Source: Andalucia godoyi
Lineage: Eukaryota; Discoba; Jakobea; Jakobida; Andaluciidae
NCBI GenBank assembly: GCA_009859145.1
Contig: VRVR01000010.1
Coordinates: 310,001-374,000 of the forward strand
DNA length: 64,000 nt
Reading direction: 5' to 3'
Part shown: positions 18,059 through 27,041 of the stretch, piece by piece
Position numbering within the stretch: the stretch's first letter is position 1
Layout of the letters: each line of letters begins with the position of its first letter
Position numbers and translations under genes: made by a program
The notes under the pieces: generated by a model
The model's input: the letters and a program-made list of their open reading frames with translations, nothing else
Database searches by the model: none
What the model was told of the DNA's origin: nothing

Positions 18059-18919
18059 ATGGTGCACATTGATTTCAAGGACAGTGTCCTGTATCAGCTG
18101 TGGGTGCATCCAATTGTTCTGTTGTTGATCGTGCTGCAGACAGTGTTGTACGTTTTGTCCATCACCAAATATCCCGAGTATCTCGATAGGTTTGCCTTTG
18201 TGTACGAAAAGATTGTGAATGTACGGGAATGGTGGAGGCTGGTAACCTGTGCGTTTTTCCACGGATCGTTCCTGCATCTTGCGTTCAACATGTCGTCGTT
18301 CTATGCGCTGACTGCATTTGAAGACTCAACAGGCAGCATATGCGCTTTGTTCAGCGGTGTTTCGCCGTCCGACTACTTTTCCTCTTCCGTCTCGGCGTCT
18401 CCGATGCTTATGGTCCTTCGCGAAAAGGCTGCCTTTCTCGCAATGATGACCTCGCTGACACTACTCTGCGGAGTTGCGACGTATCTCTTGTATCATTCTG
18501 CGATCCACCATACGGACCACCTCGCAGCTGCGAGCTGGATGCCAAAAGCACTTGCCGACCGAATTGCAAGCTGGGACACCAATCGCTACTATTCGCAGCC
18601 TGCAGTCGGCTTCTCCTGTGTGCTGTTTGCGCTGCAGACGATCACTGTCTCTTTGTTTCCTCGATCGGTTGTTCCAATGTTTGGATTCTTCAACATTCCC
18701 GCTGTCCTCTCCCCCTTTGTTTCTCTCCTTATCATCCAGATCATCGTCCCAAACGCGTCCCTGCTTGGCCACCTCGCCGGCATTCTTGTCGGCTTCCTGT
18801 ACGGCTTTGGCGTCGTTTTCGGCGGATGCTCGTTCCTCGGCCCTTCTGCGCTGTACATCACCCTGGCCATATCCGCAGCCTCGGTTTCTGCAGTCCACTT
18901 TGTGAATCGCAACTCTTGA
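18059..18919 (+). CDS. Rhomboid-family intramembrane protease (RHBDD1/RHBDL4-like)
   Basis: This 286-aa polytopic protein starts at the ATG at 18059. After a first membrane helix (HPIVLLLIVLQTVLYVL) comes the loop WWRLVTCAFFHGSFLHLAFNM, the rhomboid WR-like and HxxxN-type motif. The presumed catalytic serine is S186 in VGFSCVLFAL and the partner histidine is H238 in LLGHLAGILVGFLYG. The usual GxSG motif reads GFSC here, so the last glycine is a cysteine. The motif VGFSGVLFAL and overall size are typical of the RHBDD1/RHBDL4 group, which cleaves membrane proteins in the ER for degradation. The catalytic pair is present, so activity is plausible despite the Gly-to-Cys change. The loop at about residues 95-185 is longer than usual. 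Confidence 0.88.
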   Translation: MVHIDFKDSVLYQLWVHPIVLLLIVLQTVLYVLSITKYPEYLDRFAFVYEKIVNVREWWRLVTCAFFHGSFLHLAFNMSSFYALTAFEDSTGSICALFSGVSPSDYFSSSVSASPMLMVLREKAAFLAMMTSLTLLCGVATYLLYHSAIHHTDHLAAASWMPKALADRIASWDTNRYYSQPAVGFSCVLFALQTITVSLFPRSVVPMFGFFNIPAVLSPFVSLLIIQIIVPNASLLGHLAGILVGFLYGFGVVFGGCSFLGPSALYITLAISAASVSAVHFVNRNS

Positions 18920-18962
18920 TGAACATCAGTAAATTGAAATGGAAAAAAAACAAAAAAAACAA

Positions 18963-19340
18963 TTATGCTTTTACTCGGATATTGTGCTTTCTCGTAAACT
19001 CACCAAGCTCGGCATCGCGTCTCTTGAGCGCCTGTTCCAGCTGCGCGATGAGCTCCGCGATTTGGTCCTTGTTTCCCGAGACGGCCGGCACGACTTCTCC
19101 GACGGTACGTTCAAGCAGCACGCCGCCGACCATTCTGTAAGCCTTGCGCGATGCCTCGAGGCCCGTAAGCGAGGACAGCACAAGGTCATGCTCGGCACGG
19201 TCCATCTCCAGCTCCTGGATCTTGGAATGCAAGTTCAGGCACTCTTGTCGGAGCGTCTGGAACTGGTTCAGAATCACCTGCTGGTCCTCAGACGACATCG
19301 ACGAACCCGTCATCGACGCAGATCCACTGGAAGACGCCAT
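18963..19340 (-). CDS. PFDN2: Prefoldin subunit 2
   Basis: This 125-aa beta-type prefoldin subunit belongs to the hexameric cytosolic chaperone that hands unfolded actin and tubulin to the CCT chaperonin. Start is the ATG at 19340. Residues about 18-60 form the first coiled coil (QFQTLRQECLNLHSKIQELE). The central hairpin carries the family signature RKAYRMVGGVLLERTVGEV, and the second coiled coil ends with EFTRKHNIR, almost identical to other PFDN2 proteins. Length matches the family after a short Ser-rich N-terminus. Confidence 0.95.
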   Translation of the reverse strand: MASSSGSASMTGSSMSSEDQQVILNQFQTLRQECLNLHSKIQELEMDRAEHDLVLSSLTGLEASRKAYRMVGGVLLERTVGEVVPAVSGNKDQIAELIAQLEQALKRRDAELGEFTRKHNIRVKA

Positions 19341-19914
19341 CTCGTTCTTATGTCAATCGTACTCAGTCTGCTCCTTTCCCCCCTTCTTTCTAAACGCAAG
19401 CTATTCCTCTCCCTCTCTGGTCGTGTCACCCACCTCGTACCACCAAAAGGAGAAAAAAAAAGAATCAAAAAGAAAATATTTAAAAATATAAAATACATTT
19501 AGTAGAAAAATTTAAAAAAACAATGTATTAAAAACGACAACCATAATAATCCAAAAGCATGAATGAAAGGGACGAAATTATGAGTGAAAGAGGGGAAAGG
19601 AGCGTTTCTCAATGAAAGGCGCGGGAGAAATAGGATTTCTCTCTCTCTCTCTCTCTCTCTTTCCTTTTTTTTACAGCTGTTTGGATCAACGGAGTCGACG
19701 AATCTCGACCAAAAGAGGTTTTCCTTTTTGTTGAGACAATGCGAACAAATAGAATCCTTTTTTCTTGATCGGCGAATGTGAGCCCGCAGTCAAATGACAA
19801 TTTTACATTGAAAAATTAATTAAGTAATTGTTTTCATTTTTTTCCTTTGCGGTTTTCAGCGTTTATGCTTCATTCAATTGATTTTTTAATTTATCTTGTT
19901 TGTTCTGTTTCCGG
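19341..19914. other. Head-to-head promoter region with CT repeat
   Basis: Divergent spacer between PFDN2 and the next gene. It contains A/T-rich sequence at about 19478-19550, a CT dinucleotide run at 19639-19660 followed by a T-run and TTACAG (19671-19676), which looks like a 3' splice site. A 5'UTR intron is possible but no convincing donor was found. Confidence 0.45.
19639..19660. repeat. CT dinucleotide microsatellite
   Basis: Eleven CT units in the PFDN2/19915 intergenic spacer. Confidence 0.95.
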
Positions 19915-21186
19915 ATGATCCAGCAGCTTGGAGAGTGCCAGTCTTTTTTGTTCAGCCATGACTCCGACTTGAACGCCAGTCTGTTTTGTGTGTGCGATGC
20001 GGGCTTTCCTCCGTTTGTTCCTCTCACACACTCTACTTCGATTTCCAGCAGCGGCAGTAGCAATAGCAACGACAACGGCAACGGCAATGGTAATGGTGTG
20101 TTCCAGGGTGATGGAGATGGAGTGCATTCCGAGTTTGCACAGATGTTTGCATTCCATGATTCGTCATTGTTTTGTGCAGAGTTGGGCGTTGACAGTCTCG
20201 TGACGCAAGCTCCACACCATGTCTTTTCAAACTCGCAGTTCTTGAGCATGCTCGCGGCAACGAACGACCTTGCAGACTCTGACACGATGCATCCGTCTTT
20301 TCTGGAGGCCAAGCCAGAGCCGCTGAGTTGTCCGCCTGCTGTTCCTGCTGCCGCGATGCAGACTCGGTTTGACGACTGCAAGCTAGAGAGCCAGGCTTGC
20401 GAGAGTGCAGCACGAGGTATGCTTCCTTTGCACGTGGAGAGCGCTCCGACGCCGCTTGGCGATGTGGCTGTGCCATCCATGGGGGTTGCACACGTGCCAA
20501 GCGGCGTGTTTGGAAAGGCAATGTGGTTTCGTGGATGCAGGATTCTCGTGCGGTGGAAGCACGGATGCGAGAGCAGCAGCTATGTCGGAGATGTGATGCC
20601 GGAAGTGCTGGGAAACATGACAAACCGTATCGGCGTGTCTCTGTCGCTGCCGGATGTCGATGCCGATGTCGATGCCGATGCAGATGCAGATGCGCCAATG
20701 GAGTTGCTGCACGATGATGACGACACTCGTACCTCTTGTGCCGGGACTCGGGGCGCAGTACTCGCCGTCCATGGTTCGTGGACGTGCCACTTGTATTTGC
20801 TGGACGACAAGGACAACTGTTCCGGACTGAATATAATGAAGACCAAGTCTGGTACGCTTGTTACCCGCGGACCAATGTCCATGCTTCTGTCCTCGCCCAC
20901 GCACCACCACCATCACGATCACCACGATCACCAACAGCAGCAGCCTCGAACGAACTGCACGTTCGAGGCGTTTACCATGCCGTGTGCAACGATTGGAAAG
21001 AGAACATCGTTGCAGTTTGCGGTTGTGTTTCGCGATGCTGCGACTGGCGAGGACCTATTTGAGGTCTTCAGCTCTAAGTTCAAGGTGCTTGCTCGCCAGC
21101 GCAAGACAATCGAAGAAAAGGAACGCCGCAAGATGGCCGTCTCCAAGCGCAACAACGGCGTTGCCCGTGCGTCGCCTCGCAAGTAG
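19915..21186 (+). CDS. Unidentified His/Asp-rich protein
   Basis: I do not recognise this 423-aa protein. The ATG at 19915 is the first in frame. The N-terminal half is disordered with a Gly/Asn repeat (DNGNGNGNG) and Ser/Pro-rich sequence. From about residue 200 it appears folded: FGKAMWFRGCRILVRWKH, then an Asp-Ala-Asp repeat (DVDADVDADADADA), VLAVHGSWTCHLYLLDD, and a His-rich insert (HHHHHDHHDHQQQQ). It ends with a beta-rich stretch, RTSLQFAVVFRDAATGED followed by FSSKFKVLARQRK, and a basic tail. That final stretch resembles immunoglobulin-like domains of some protist transcription factors, but the match is weak. Coding character is supported by length, base composition and tidy spacing from neighbours. 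Confidence 0.65.
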   Translation: MIQQLGECQSFLFSHDSDLNASLFCVCDAGFPPFVPLTHSTSISSSGSSNSNDNGNGNGNGVFQGDGDGVHSEFAQMFAFHDSSLFCAELGVDSLVTQAPHHVFSNSQFLSMLAATNDLADSDTMHPSFLEAKPEPLSCPPAVPAAAMQTRFDDCKLESQACESAARGMLPLHVESAPTPLGDVAVPSMGVAHVPSGVFGKAMWFRGCRILVRWKHGCESSSYVGDVMPEVLGNMTNRIGVSLSLPDVDADVDADADADAPMELLHDDDDTRTSCAGTRGAVLAVHGSWTCHLYLLDDKDNCSGLNIMKTKSGTLVTRGPMSMLLSSPTHHHHHDHHDHQQQQPRTNCTFEAFTMPCATIGKRTSLQFAVVFRDAATGEDLFEVFSSKFKVLARQRKTIEEKERRKMAVSKRNNGVARASPRK

Positions 21187-21496
21187 CCCCGCGTCAGCAA
21201 GCTGGGGTCTTTGCCAGAAGGGGAGATCTCATACAAAGATTTACATCTCCCCTTCCCAATATGTATTATTGAACATTTGAAGCTCCGCTGGAAAGAAAAG
21301 AGAGAGAAAAAACCCACCCGCGAAGCAATTATCATAAACACAACAATGTACCTTTTTCCCCTTTGTGAGTGCGTTTGGCGTCGTTTACTTGCAATCCCGT
21401 CTCCAAACAAACAATCAATCATTAAAAAAAATAAAACCCACAGATTGGGGGAGAACGGCGGACAAAAGCGACTTTGAGCACGTGCGGATTTTCATA
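21187..21496. other. Convergent 3' spacer
   Basis: Lies between the ends of the 19915 gene and ARPC5. No gene or repeat is seen beyond short A-runs. Confidence 0.45.
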
Positions 21497-21876
21497 TCAG
21501 AACGACTTGTCTGAAAAGGCGCGGACGATGGATCCCGGGCCAGACTTTGCAAGCAGCGCTGCATGAAGCTTTAGGAGCGAGCCTGCATTGGGATGTTTCT
21601 CTTCGAAAGCGCGATAGACCATCTTGAGGACCGCGTCGATTTCCGCGGGCGATGCAAGCTGCTCTACGGCCACAGCGTATTCGGATTCCTTCAGCGCTGT
21701 AAACACCGGGACTGCGCACTTTGTGTAGAACTGCGCCGCATCCGCACTGGTCTTGGTCTCCACGCTCAGCGAACTCGGAGCGCTCTCGCAAAGAACCTTG
21801 AGGGCAGACTTTGGGTTCGAAAGACTCGACTGAATCGCCTTTTCTCTCAGTGATATATACTCGGACCACGATGACA

Positions 21877-21877
<1 letters not shown>
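21497..21877 (-). CDS. ARPC5: Arp2/3 complex subunit 5 (p16)
   Basis: This 126-aa protein is the smallest subunit of the Arp2/3 complex, which nucleates branched actin filaments. Start is the ATG at 21877 (MSSWSEYISL); the longer open frame upstream is a translated dinucleotide repeat. The body is helical throughout. The C-terminal part carries the family pattern: VLKMVYRAFE, then LLKLHAALLAKSGPGSIVRAF, equivalent to LLQWHEKALAAGGVGSIVR in animal ARPC5. It is shorter than the human protein (151 aa) mainly at the N-terminus. Its presence suggests actin-based protrusion or phagocytosis in this organism. Confidence 0.9.

Positions 21878-21937
<60 letters not shown>
21878..21937. repeat. CT/TG compound microsatellite abutting ARPC5 start
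   Basis: On the minus strand a CA run and then a GA run lead directly into the ARPC5 ATG, with no spacer. It must lie in the 5'UTR or core promoter. Confidence 0.9.
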
Positions 21938-21939
<2 letters not shown>

Positions 21940-22421
21940 TCTCTCTTCTTCTTTCTGTTCTCTCTTTGACTTTCCACTGGCTCGTTGCCGGTGCCTCGGC
22001 TTTCCCAAGACGCAATTGTCAAAGCAATTCCTGTCGTCCGCCAACCTCTAGCATCAAGTCCATTGCTGATGGCTTTCGCCTGCTGTACGAACTTTAGGGC
22101 GGCAAAAGCAATGCGCCTCGACGCCCGTGCGGCAAACGCCGTTTCCCGACTACAACAGCGGCACTCGTGCATCCATATCCGAATCCTCTTCTTCAAACCA
22201 GTTCCTCAGCACACGCAGTGCATATATATAAACCTGGGGACTGGCTCATGCATTCATCATACATTCTTTCTTTCATTCATCCACATTTTGATTTTTATAA
22301 ATTAAAAAAAAATAATCAATATAATCTGGCTATCCGACACACCGAGATACAAAGATATCCAAGATAATAATACTTTTTTTTGAAAAGAAAAGAAAAGAAA
22401 AGAAAGGGAGCAACGAGGAAG
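21938..22421. other. Head-to-head promoter region, ARPC5 / arrestin-like
   Basis: Divergent spacer with a TATATATA stretch near 22223-22232 and an A/T island at about 22285-22325. The GAAAA-rich tract at 22381-22412 immediately precedes the arrestin-like start codon. No gene is seen. Confidence 0.5.
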
Positions 22422-23618
22422 ATGGCACCGAATGGAAAGCTTGTCGTGCTGCTTGATCAAACGGTGTTTGTGGCTGGAGGTCGATTGAGCGGGGTGGTGC
22501 AGCTGCTGACAGAGGACGTGCACACAGCGTCTGCACTAGACATTTACTTTACGGTGTCCGAGTCGCTTACGTTCCAGAGCTCTGCGGTTGCGAAATCGGT
22601 GCTTTATACGATCTCTGTGCCGCTGTGGCGCGCGAACAATGAGCGTGGATTTGGGTTTCGAAAGGGAACGCACTCGTTCCCGTTTGCACTTCAGATCCCC
22701 GAGGGGCTTCCGCCGTCGTTTGATGATGGGAAGAAGTTCCGAGTCGCATACACAATCAATTCCGTGCTGTTTTCAGTGGGTGGAAATGCAAAGCACAATC
22801 TGAGTGTGACGCGCGATGCCAATGTTTGTGAGAATCTGCCTGCGAATTTGCAGAATATGGTGAATATCCCGTCGACTGCAGAGGGAAAGAAGAAGCTGCT
22901 GTTTGGAGGAGACAAGGATCTGCAAATGACGATCCGGTCGAACAAGTCCATCTATGCGGCGGGAGAGCCCATGTACCTTTGTTTGGACGTCATCAATGAG
23001 TCCACGAAGCGCGTTCGGGGGATCAAGACCGAGGTGCGCAGAACGATCACCGAACTTCCGGGACAGCAGGGGCCTGTGAGCGTGTCGGTGTCGTCGCCAA
23101 ACAGCCATCCGGAAAGAGTAACCAACGTGCAGGTCGTCGCCGGAAAGGCAAAAACAAAAGTCATCTCAAAGGCAGAGTTCTTTTCATTGGACTTTGAATG
23201 CCTGCCAAAATCTCACCGACAACTCGTTATCGATGTCCCATCTCCAATCGATGCACGCACAGTTGTGGGCACGAAGCTGTTCTGCGTCGAATGGTCCGTT
23301 TATGTCGCGCTGGATACTGCTTGGTCCAAGAATCTTGCTGTCGAAGTCCCCATCAAGATTGCCACGTCCGCCGCGTACAACACCATCTTCTTCCCAACCG
23401 TCTCGCAGACCGTTGTCCATTCCGTCGACTCTGTCCCCCAAATACAAACTGGAGATGGCTCAGACGATGAGAGCAGCGTCTACGAAGCCATGCCTGCTCA
23501 ACCAGTTCCGTATCCCTCGCAGCAGCAATCACCGCAACAGCAACCGGCATCCGTGTACCCTGCCAGTGCGATTACGTATTCTGCGCAGCCTGCCAAGGCG
23601 TCCAGCAGCAACATGTGA
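22422..23618 (+). CDS. Alpha-arrestin-like protein (ARRDC family)
   Basis: This 398-aa protein starts at the ATG at 22422 (MAPNGKLVVL). Residues 1-165 match an arrestin N-domain: an early strand, VFVAGGRLSGVVQL (the VYxPGExVxG-type motif of alpha-arrestins), then SFPFALQIPEGLPPSF and the strand FRVAYTINSVL. Residues about 175-330 match the C-domain (MTIRSNKSIYAAGEPMYLCL; KTEVRRTI; LDFECLPKSHRQLVIDVPS). A disordered Gln/Pro-rich tail follows. Alpha-arrestins link membrane proteins to ubiquitin ligases and endocytosis. No clear PPxY motif is visible in the tail, so NEDD4-type ligase recruitment is not supported. Free-living amoebae and flagellates have many such proteins. Confidence 0.85.
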   Translation: MAPNGKLVVLLDQTVFVAGGRLSGVVQLLTEDVHTASALDIYFTVSESLTFQSSAVAKSVLYTISVPLWRANNERGFGFRKGTHSFPFALQIPEGLPPSFDDGKKFRVAYTINSVLFSVGGNAKHNLSVTRDANVCENLPANLQNMVNIPSTAEGKKKLLFGGDKDLQMTIRSNKSIYAAGEPMYLCLDVINESTKRVRGIKTEVRRTITELPGQQGPVSVSVSSPNSHPERVTNVQVVAGKAKTKVISKAEFFSLDFECLPKSHRQLVIDVPSPIDARTVVGTKLFCVEWSVYVALDTAWSKNLAVEVPIKIATSAAYNTIFFPTVSQTVVHSVDSVPQIQTGDGSDDESSVYEAMPAQPVPYPSQQQSPQQQPASVYPASAITYSAQPAKASSSNM

Positions 23619-23920
23619 GGTCATGTCGTTGTTGCAGCTCGCGTTGGACTCGTTGGACTTTTCCATTTTCCTTGTCCTTTTTGCGATGCCACATTTCAGA
23701 TTTCGGCACCCCGTAAAATCGCAGGTGGTGTTTTTTAAAATTCATTGTTGTTGTTTGCAGCAGGATGATGTTGAGTGAGCATAGTTATTTTTATTATTAT
23801 TATTTTTCATTTAAAAAATAAAAATAAAAAAAGATTAAATAAGAAGCCATAGGAGGAGATGGGACAGGGGAGTGGTGGATAACAGAAGAAGAGCACCACT
23901 ACCGAGTGCCAACTTCTCTC
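23619..23920. other. Convergent 3' spacer with A/T island
   Basis: Lies between the ends of the arrestin-like gene and LIN9. About 23785-23842 is nearly pure A/T, with ATT repeats and AATAAA-like hexamers usable from either side. Confidence 0.5.
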
Positions 23921-26590
23921 TCACAAAACGCTTTTTTCAAGATCAATCAAGCGAGATACGAGGTTTTCTACCGCAGCGACAGCTTCAGAGCGCTCTGCAA
24001 CCCCATTCTTCAGCGGGGCTAGAGAAGCGACAAGCTCTGTCGACATGACATGGAAATCGTCGAGGGGCAATTCGCCAGACAGAAACCGGCGAACCAGATG
24101 GATAAGCGCGGTGAGAATGCTTGCGACGGACGAGGAAGACTCTTCGTAGCTGTACAAAGAATCAACAGAGGAATTGGAATGTTCATTCTTGATCGGCTCT
24201 GTCGTCGCACGGAAAGAGGATGCAGAAGAAGGAGTACTAGTCGCTGAAGCTGGGGCCGAGGTGGACGAAGAACCACCAGATGCAGCAGAGCCCGCGGCAG
24301 CAGAAGAGGAAGAGGAAGAGGAGGAGGAGGAGGAGGAGGAGGAGGAAGAGGAGGAAGAGGAGGAGTCGGAAAGCAAGTCCTGAGCGGCACTCACCAACAA
24401 CCCGCGAATCGAAGTTTGCAGATGCAGCGAAGTCGGGCGAGATGGACGAGCCGCAAAGACTTGAAGAGCCTGGACAAGCAGGCGATTGACTCGTTGCAAG
24501 TTGAGAATGAGCATCGCAAAGGATTTGCGGAACTCATCCAGAACGGGGAGGCTGGTGCGATTGCATTTTTCCACATAGTCGTTGCATTCGCGAAGCTTGT
24601 CAACCATGGCAGCCTTGCGCTCTAAAAGAATTTGGACCAGCAAAACAATGCGTGGATCCACGCATTGCACGGTGCTGGGATTCATCGACGCGACCCCGAG
24701 CTGCGCTCCAGTCACTGCCAGAACCTCGAGGATCCCTCGTCGATCAAACACAGACATGGAATTAGGCTGCTGCTGCGATGGAGTTGCCAAAGCGCCCGAA
24801 GCAGCCACATACCCCGCCCCGTGTCCGGCGCCATAGACGCTGAAGCCGATCGGGGTGATGAAGGACGGCGCCGACACGCGTGAATGCCGCCACGGAGCAG
24901 CAGCCTGTGTCAAATGAAGCGCTTCGTACATCGGAGAAATCGCAAAATCAGGGACGCGCACAAGATGGCCATGATAATCCTCATCGAGACGAACAATGTA
25001 TTCGGACGGAGCACGAAATCGCGTATCGCGATCATCATCCTTTGCTCGCTCGCGAGGTTGCTGAGGAACCTTCGACACAACCGTTCCGCGAAGCACAAGG
25101 CCCGTGACATACTCCGCCACAACGACCAATGTCTGCGCGGGAATTGCAGCCGGGACGGCATGATACTCCAGAACAACTTGGTCGTCGCGACCCCGCAGCG
25201 CTTTCGCATCCTGAATTTTGCGAACTACCTTGCGAAACCTCTCCAGCTTGTACATTTCACTCTCAATAAACGCCGGCGAAAATCTTCGAGGACGGCCCAT
25301 CTGACTTCTCAAGAAACACCACTCTACTTTTGTCAGCTTCTGCCCCGGAGCAATTCCAAGGTCCAGCAAAATCCTAGAGAACTCCTCGTCCGCGAACCAG
25401 AAGTCATCGATGCACGAGCCTGAAAACTCGCAGATTGCCCATCGTCGAACGAGCGGATTCTGGAACATCAAGGGATTCGGCAGAGGAATGCCACGTCCAA
25501 CGTCGGCAGAAGAGTCGTAGACATACCGAGTGCTTTGGAAGGCGTTTCCGTCTTGATCCGAGTCCGATCCTCTGCTCTGCGAAGACCCATCACTAGAGGA
25601 CAAGGAAGACGAAGGTGTTGACGACGAATGAATCTTGGAAGCAACAGTTTGCGCAGCCTTCCGTACTCTCCTCGGTGTCGTCGAGGATTCTTCCTTGTCT
25701 GAGTTGGGAGCATTTGCTGGGAGTGTGTCGCGAATCCACCAAATCTTTCGTTTCGATTTCCTTTCGAGGCCATCCGTGATCGACAGCACATGGTCCATTT
25801 CCTTTCGAATCAGAGGAACCTGCCTCAGAAAGCAAACAGTTTCTGGGTCTTCGACCACTTCGTCCTTCTTCGATCGCTTCCGTCCAGCGGATCGTCCGCG
25901 TTTTGAAGACGGCGCATCTTCGGAATCTTCCGAGTGCGATGCATTCGATCGTTTCCGACTAGACTTTGTCTCCATCGATTCATGATCTTCAAAACTGCTG
26001 GATGAATCGTCGTTCTCCTCGGAGCTCAATCCTTGGACATTCACATTCCCTCTACTGTGATGCTGCACGTGTCGGATCACGTGTCTCTGCCCCCCGCGTC
26101 CCCTCGCTTCCTCATTGCCATCCTCATCCTCATTGTCATTATCATTACCTCTCTGACCGTGTCGTTGCTGGATAGAATGCATCGCAGACTTGCGAATCGG
26201 CTTCGGAGGCTCAGCCAACAGCAAATTCGACTCCACATATGCATGCAATTTCTCAGCAGTCATCCGCGGTTGCGCGAGCAGCGTCTTCGTCTCCGAGAAC
26301 AAGTGACGACACTGTTCTGGAGAATGGCTCGTTCCTTCCGCGATCTCCGTCCAATCAATCTCGTCTTCAACCCCGGCAGTCGCATTCACAGACGAAAACA
26401 TGTGTCGCTTCACAGAACGCAGAAACCTCGACGTGTCCGCAAGTGACCACGGCTGCCCAAATCGACTTCCTCCGTCAGAAACCGATGAAAGCGCCTCTGC
26501 CACAGAAAAAATATCCTCTGGATCAATCACAATCTGAGAGCTCAACGAACCATCTTCTACCGGATGGTCATTTCGAGTTCGGCTACGCAT
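23921..26590 (-). CDS. LIN9: LIN9 / Always early homologue (DIRP domain), MuvB subunit
   Basis: This 889-aa protein starts at the ATG at 26590. It is the homologue of LIN9/ALY, the scaffold of the MuvB core that joins DREAM or Myb-MuvB to control cell-cycle genes. Near residues 40-110 there is a SANT-like stretch (WSLADTSRFLRSVKRHM, ending QCRHLF), as in plant ALY proteins. A disordered basic and acidic region follows. The DIRP domain lies at about 390-500: DDFWFADEEF, LTKVEWCFLRSQMGRPRRFS and a Tudor-like part ending RVPDFAISP. A serine run (see repeat) lies near residue 750. The C-terminal helices (ILTALIHLVRRFLSG) may contact LIN52-like partners. The gene shows that a MuvB-type complex exists in this organism. 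Confidence 0.88.
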   Translation of the reverse strand: MRSRTRNDHPVEDGSLSSQIVIDPEDIFSVAEALSSVSDGGSRFGQPWSLADTSRFLRSVKRHMFSSVNATAGVEDEIDWTEIAEGTSHSPEQCRHLFSETKTLLAQPRMTAEKLHAYVESNLLLAEPPKPIRKSAMHSIQQRHGQRGNDNDNEDEDGNEEARGRGGQRHVIRHVQHHSRGNVNVQGLSSEENDDSSSSFEDHESMETKSSRKRSNASHSEDSEDAPSSKRGRSAGRKRSKKDEVVEDPETVCFLRQVPLIRKEMDHVLSITDGLERKSKRKIWWIRDTLPANAPNSDKEESSTTPRRVRKAAQTVASKIHSSSTPSSSLSSSDGSSQSRGSDSDQDGNAFQSTRYVYDSSADVGRGIPLPNPLMFQNPLVRRWAICEFSGSCIDDFWFADEEFSRILLDLGIAPGQKLTKVEWCFLRSQMGRPRRFSPAFIESEMYKLERFRKVVRKIQDAKALRGRDDQVVLEYHAVPAAIPAQTLVVVAEYVTGLVLRGTVVSKVPQQPRERAKDDDRDTRFRAPSEYIVRLDEDYHGHLVRVPDFAISPMYEALHLTQAAAPWRHSRVSAPSFITPIGFSVYGAGHGAGYVAASGALATPSQQQPNSMSVFDRRGILEVLAVTGAQLGVASMNPSTVQCVDPRIVLLVQILLERKAAMVDKLRECNDYVEKCNRTSLPVLDEFRKSFAMLILNLQRVNRLLVQALQVFAARPSRPTSLHLQTSIRGLLVSAAQDLLSDSSSSSSSSSSSSSSSSSSSSSAAAGSAASGGSSSTSAPASATSTPSSASSFRATTEPIKNEHSNSSVDSLYSYEESSSSVASILTALIHLVRRFLSGELPLDDFHVMSTELVASLAPLKNGVAERSEAVAAVENLVSRLIDLEKSVL
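24296..24370. repeat. GAG/GAA trinucleotide repeat encoding poly-Ser in LIN9
   Basis: A purine-rich plus-strand tract encodes more than 20 consecutive serines on the minus strand. It creates spurious poly-Glu frames on the plus strand. Confidence 0.9.
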
Positions 26591-27041
26591 CACCTCTGAC
26601 CTTTCCCCTCTTTTCCCTCCCGCTCAGACGAAAAAGAGGACCAAACAAGCAATGGAGAAAAGATCAAATCCAGTCAAGCAAATAAAGAAAAAGAAGAAAT
26701 ATTGATTATAATGTATAGTGAAATGAAAATATATGAGGAAAAAAAAATTAAAACAAAAGAAAATGAAAAATTAAAATAAAAACGTTTTAATATTGCGTTT
26801 TCTCAAAACAAAATATTTTGCAGAGGAATTTCGGTCGATCGAGCAGAATCACAAAGTCGTTAACCAGATCGCTACGGTCGATAACTCAAATAATATACCG
26901 TACAAAAGGAGCTATTTTCCGTTTATGGGTTGGGTTCGTTTATGAATTTATGTATTGATTGCTATTATTTTTAAACTTTAATTTATAGAGAGAATGGGAA
27001 AATAAGGTCACGAATGGATCAGCGGGGCGTTTGTTCGTGCG
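26591..27041. other. A/T-rich spacer, LIN9 promoter / NUP98 3' flank
   Basis: Both neighbours are on the minus strand. About 26690-26815 and 26940-26995 are strongly A/T-rich. No gene is seen. Confidence 0.5.
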
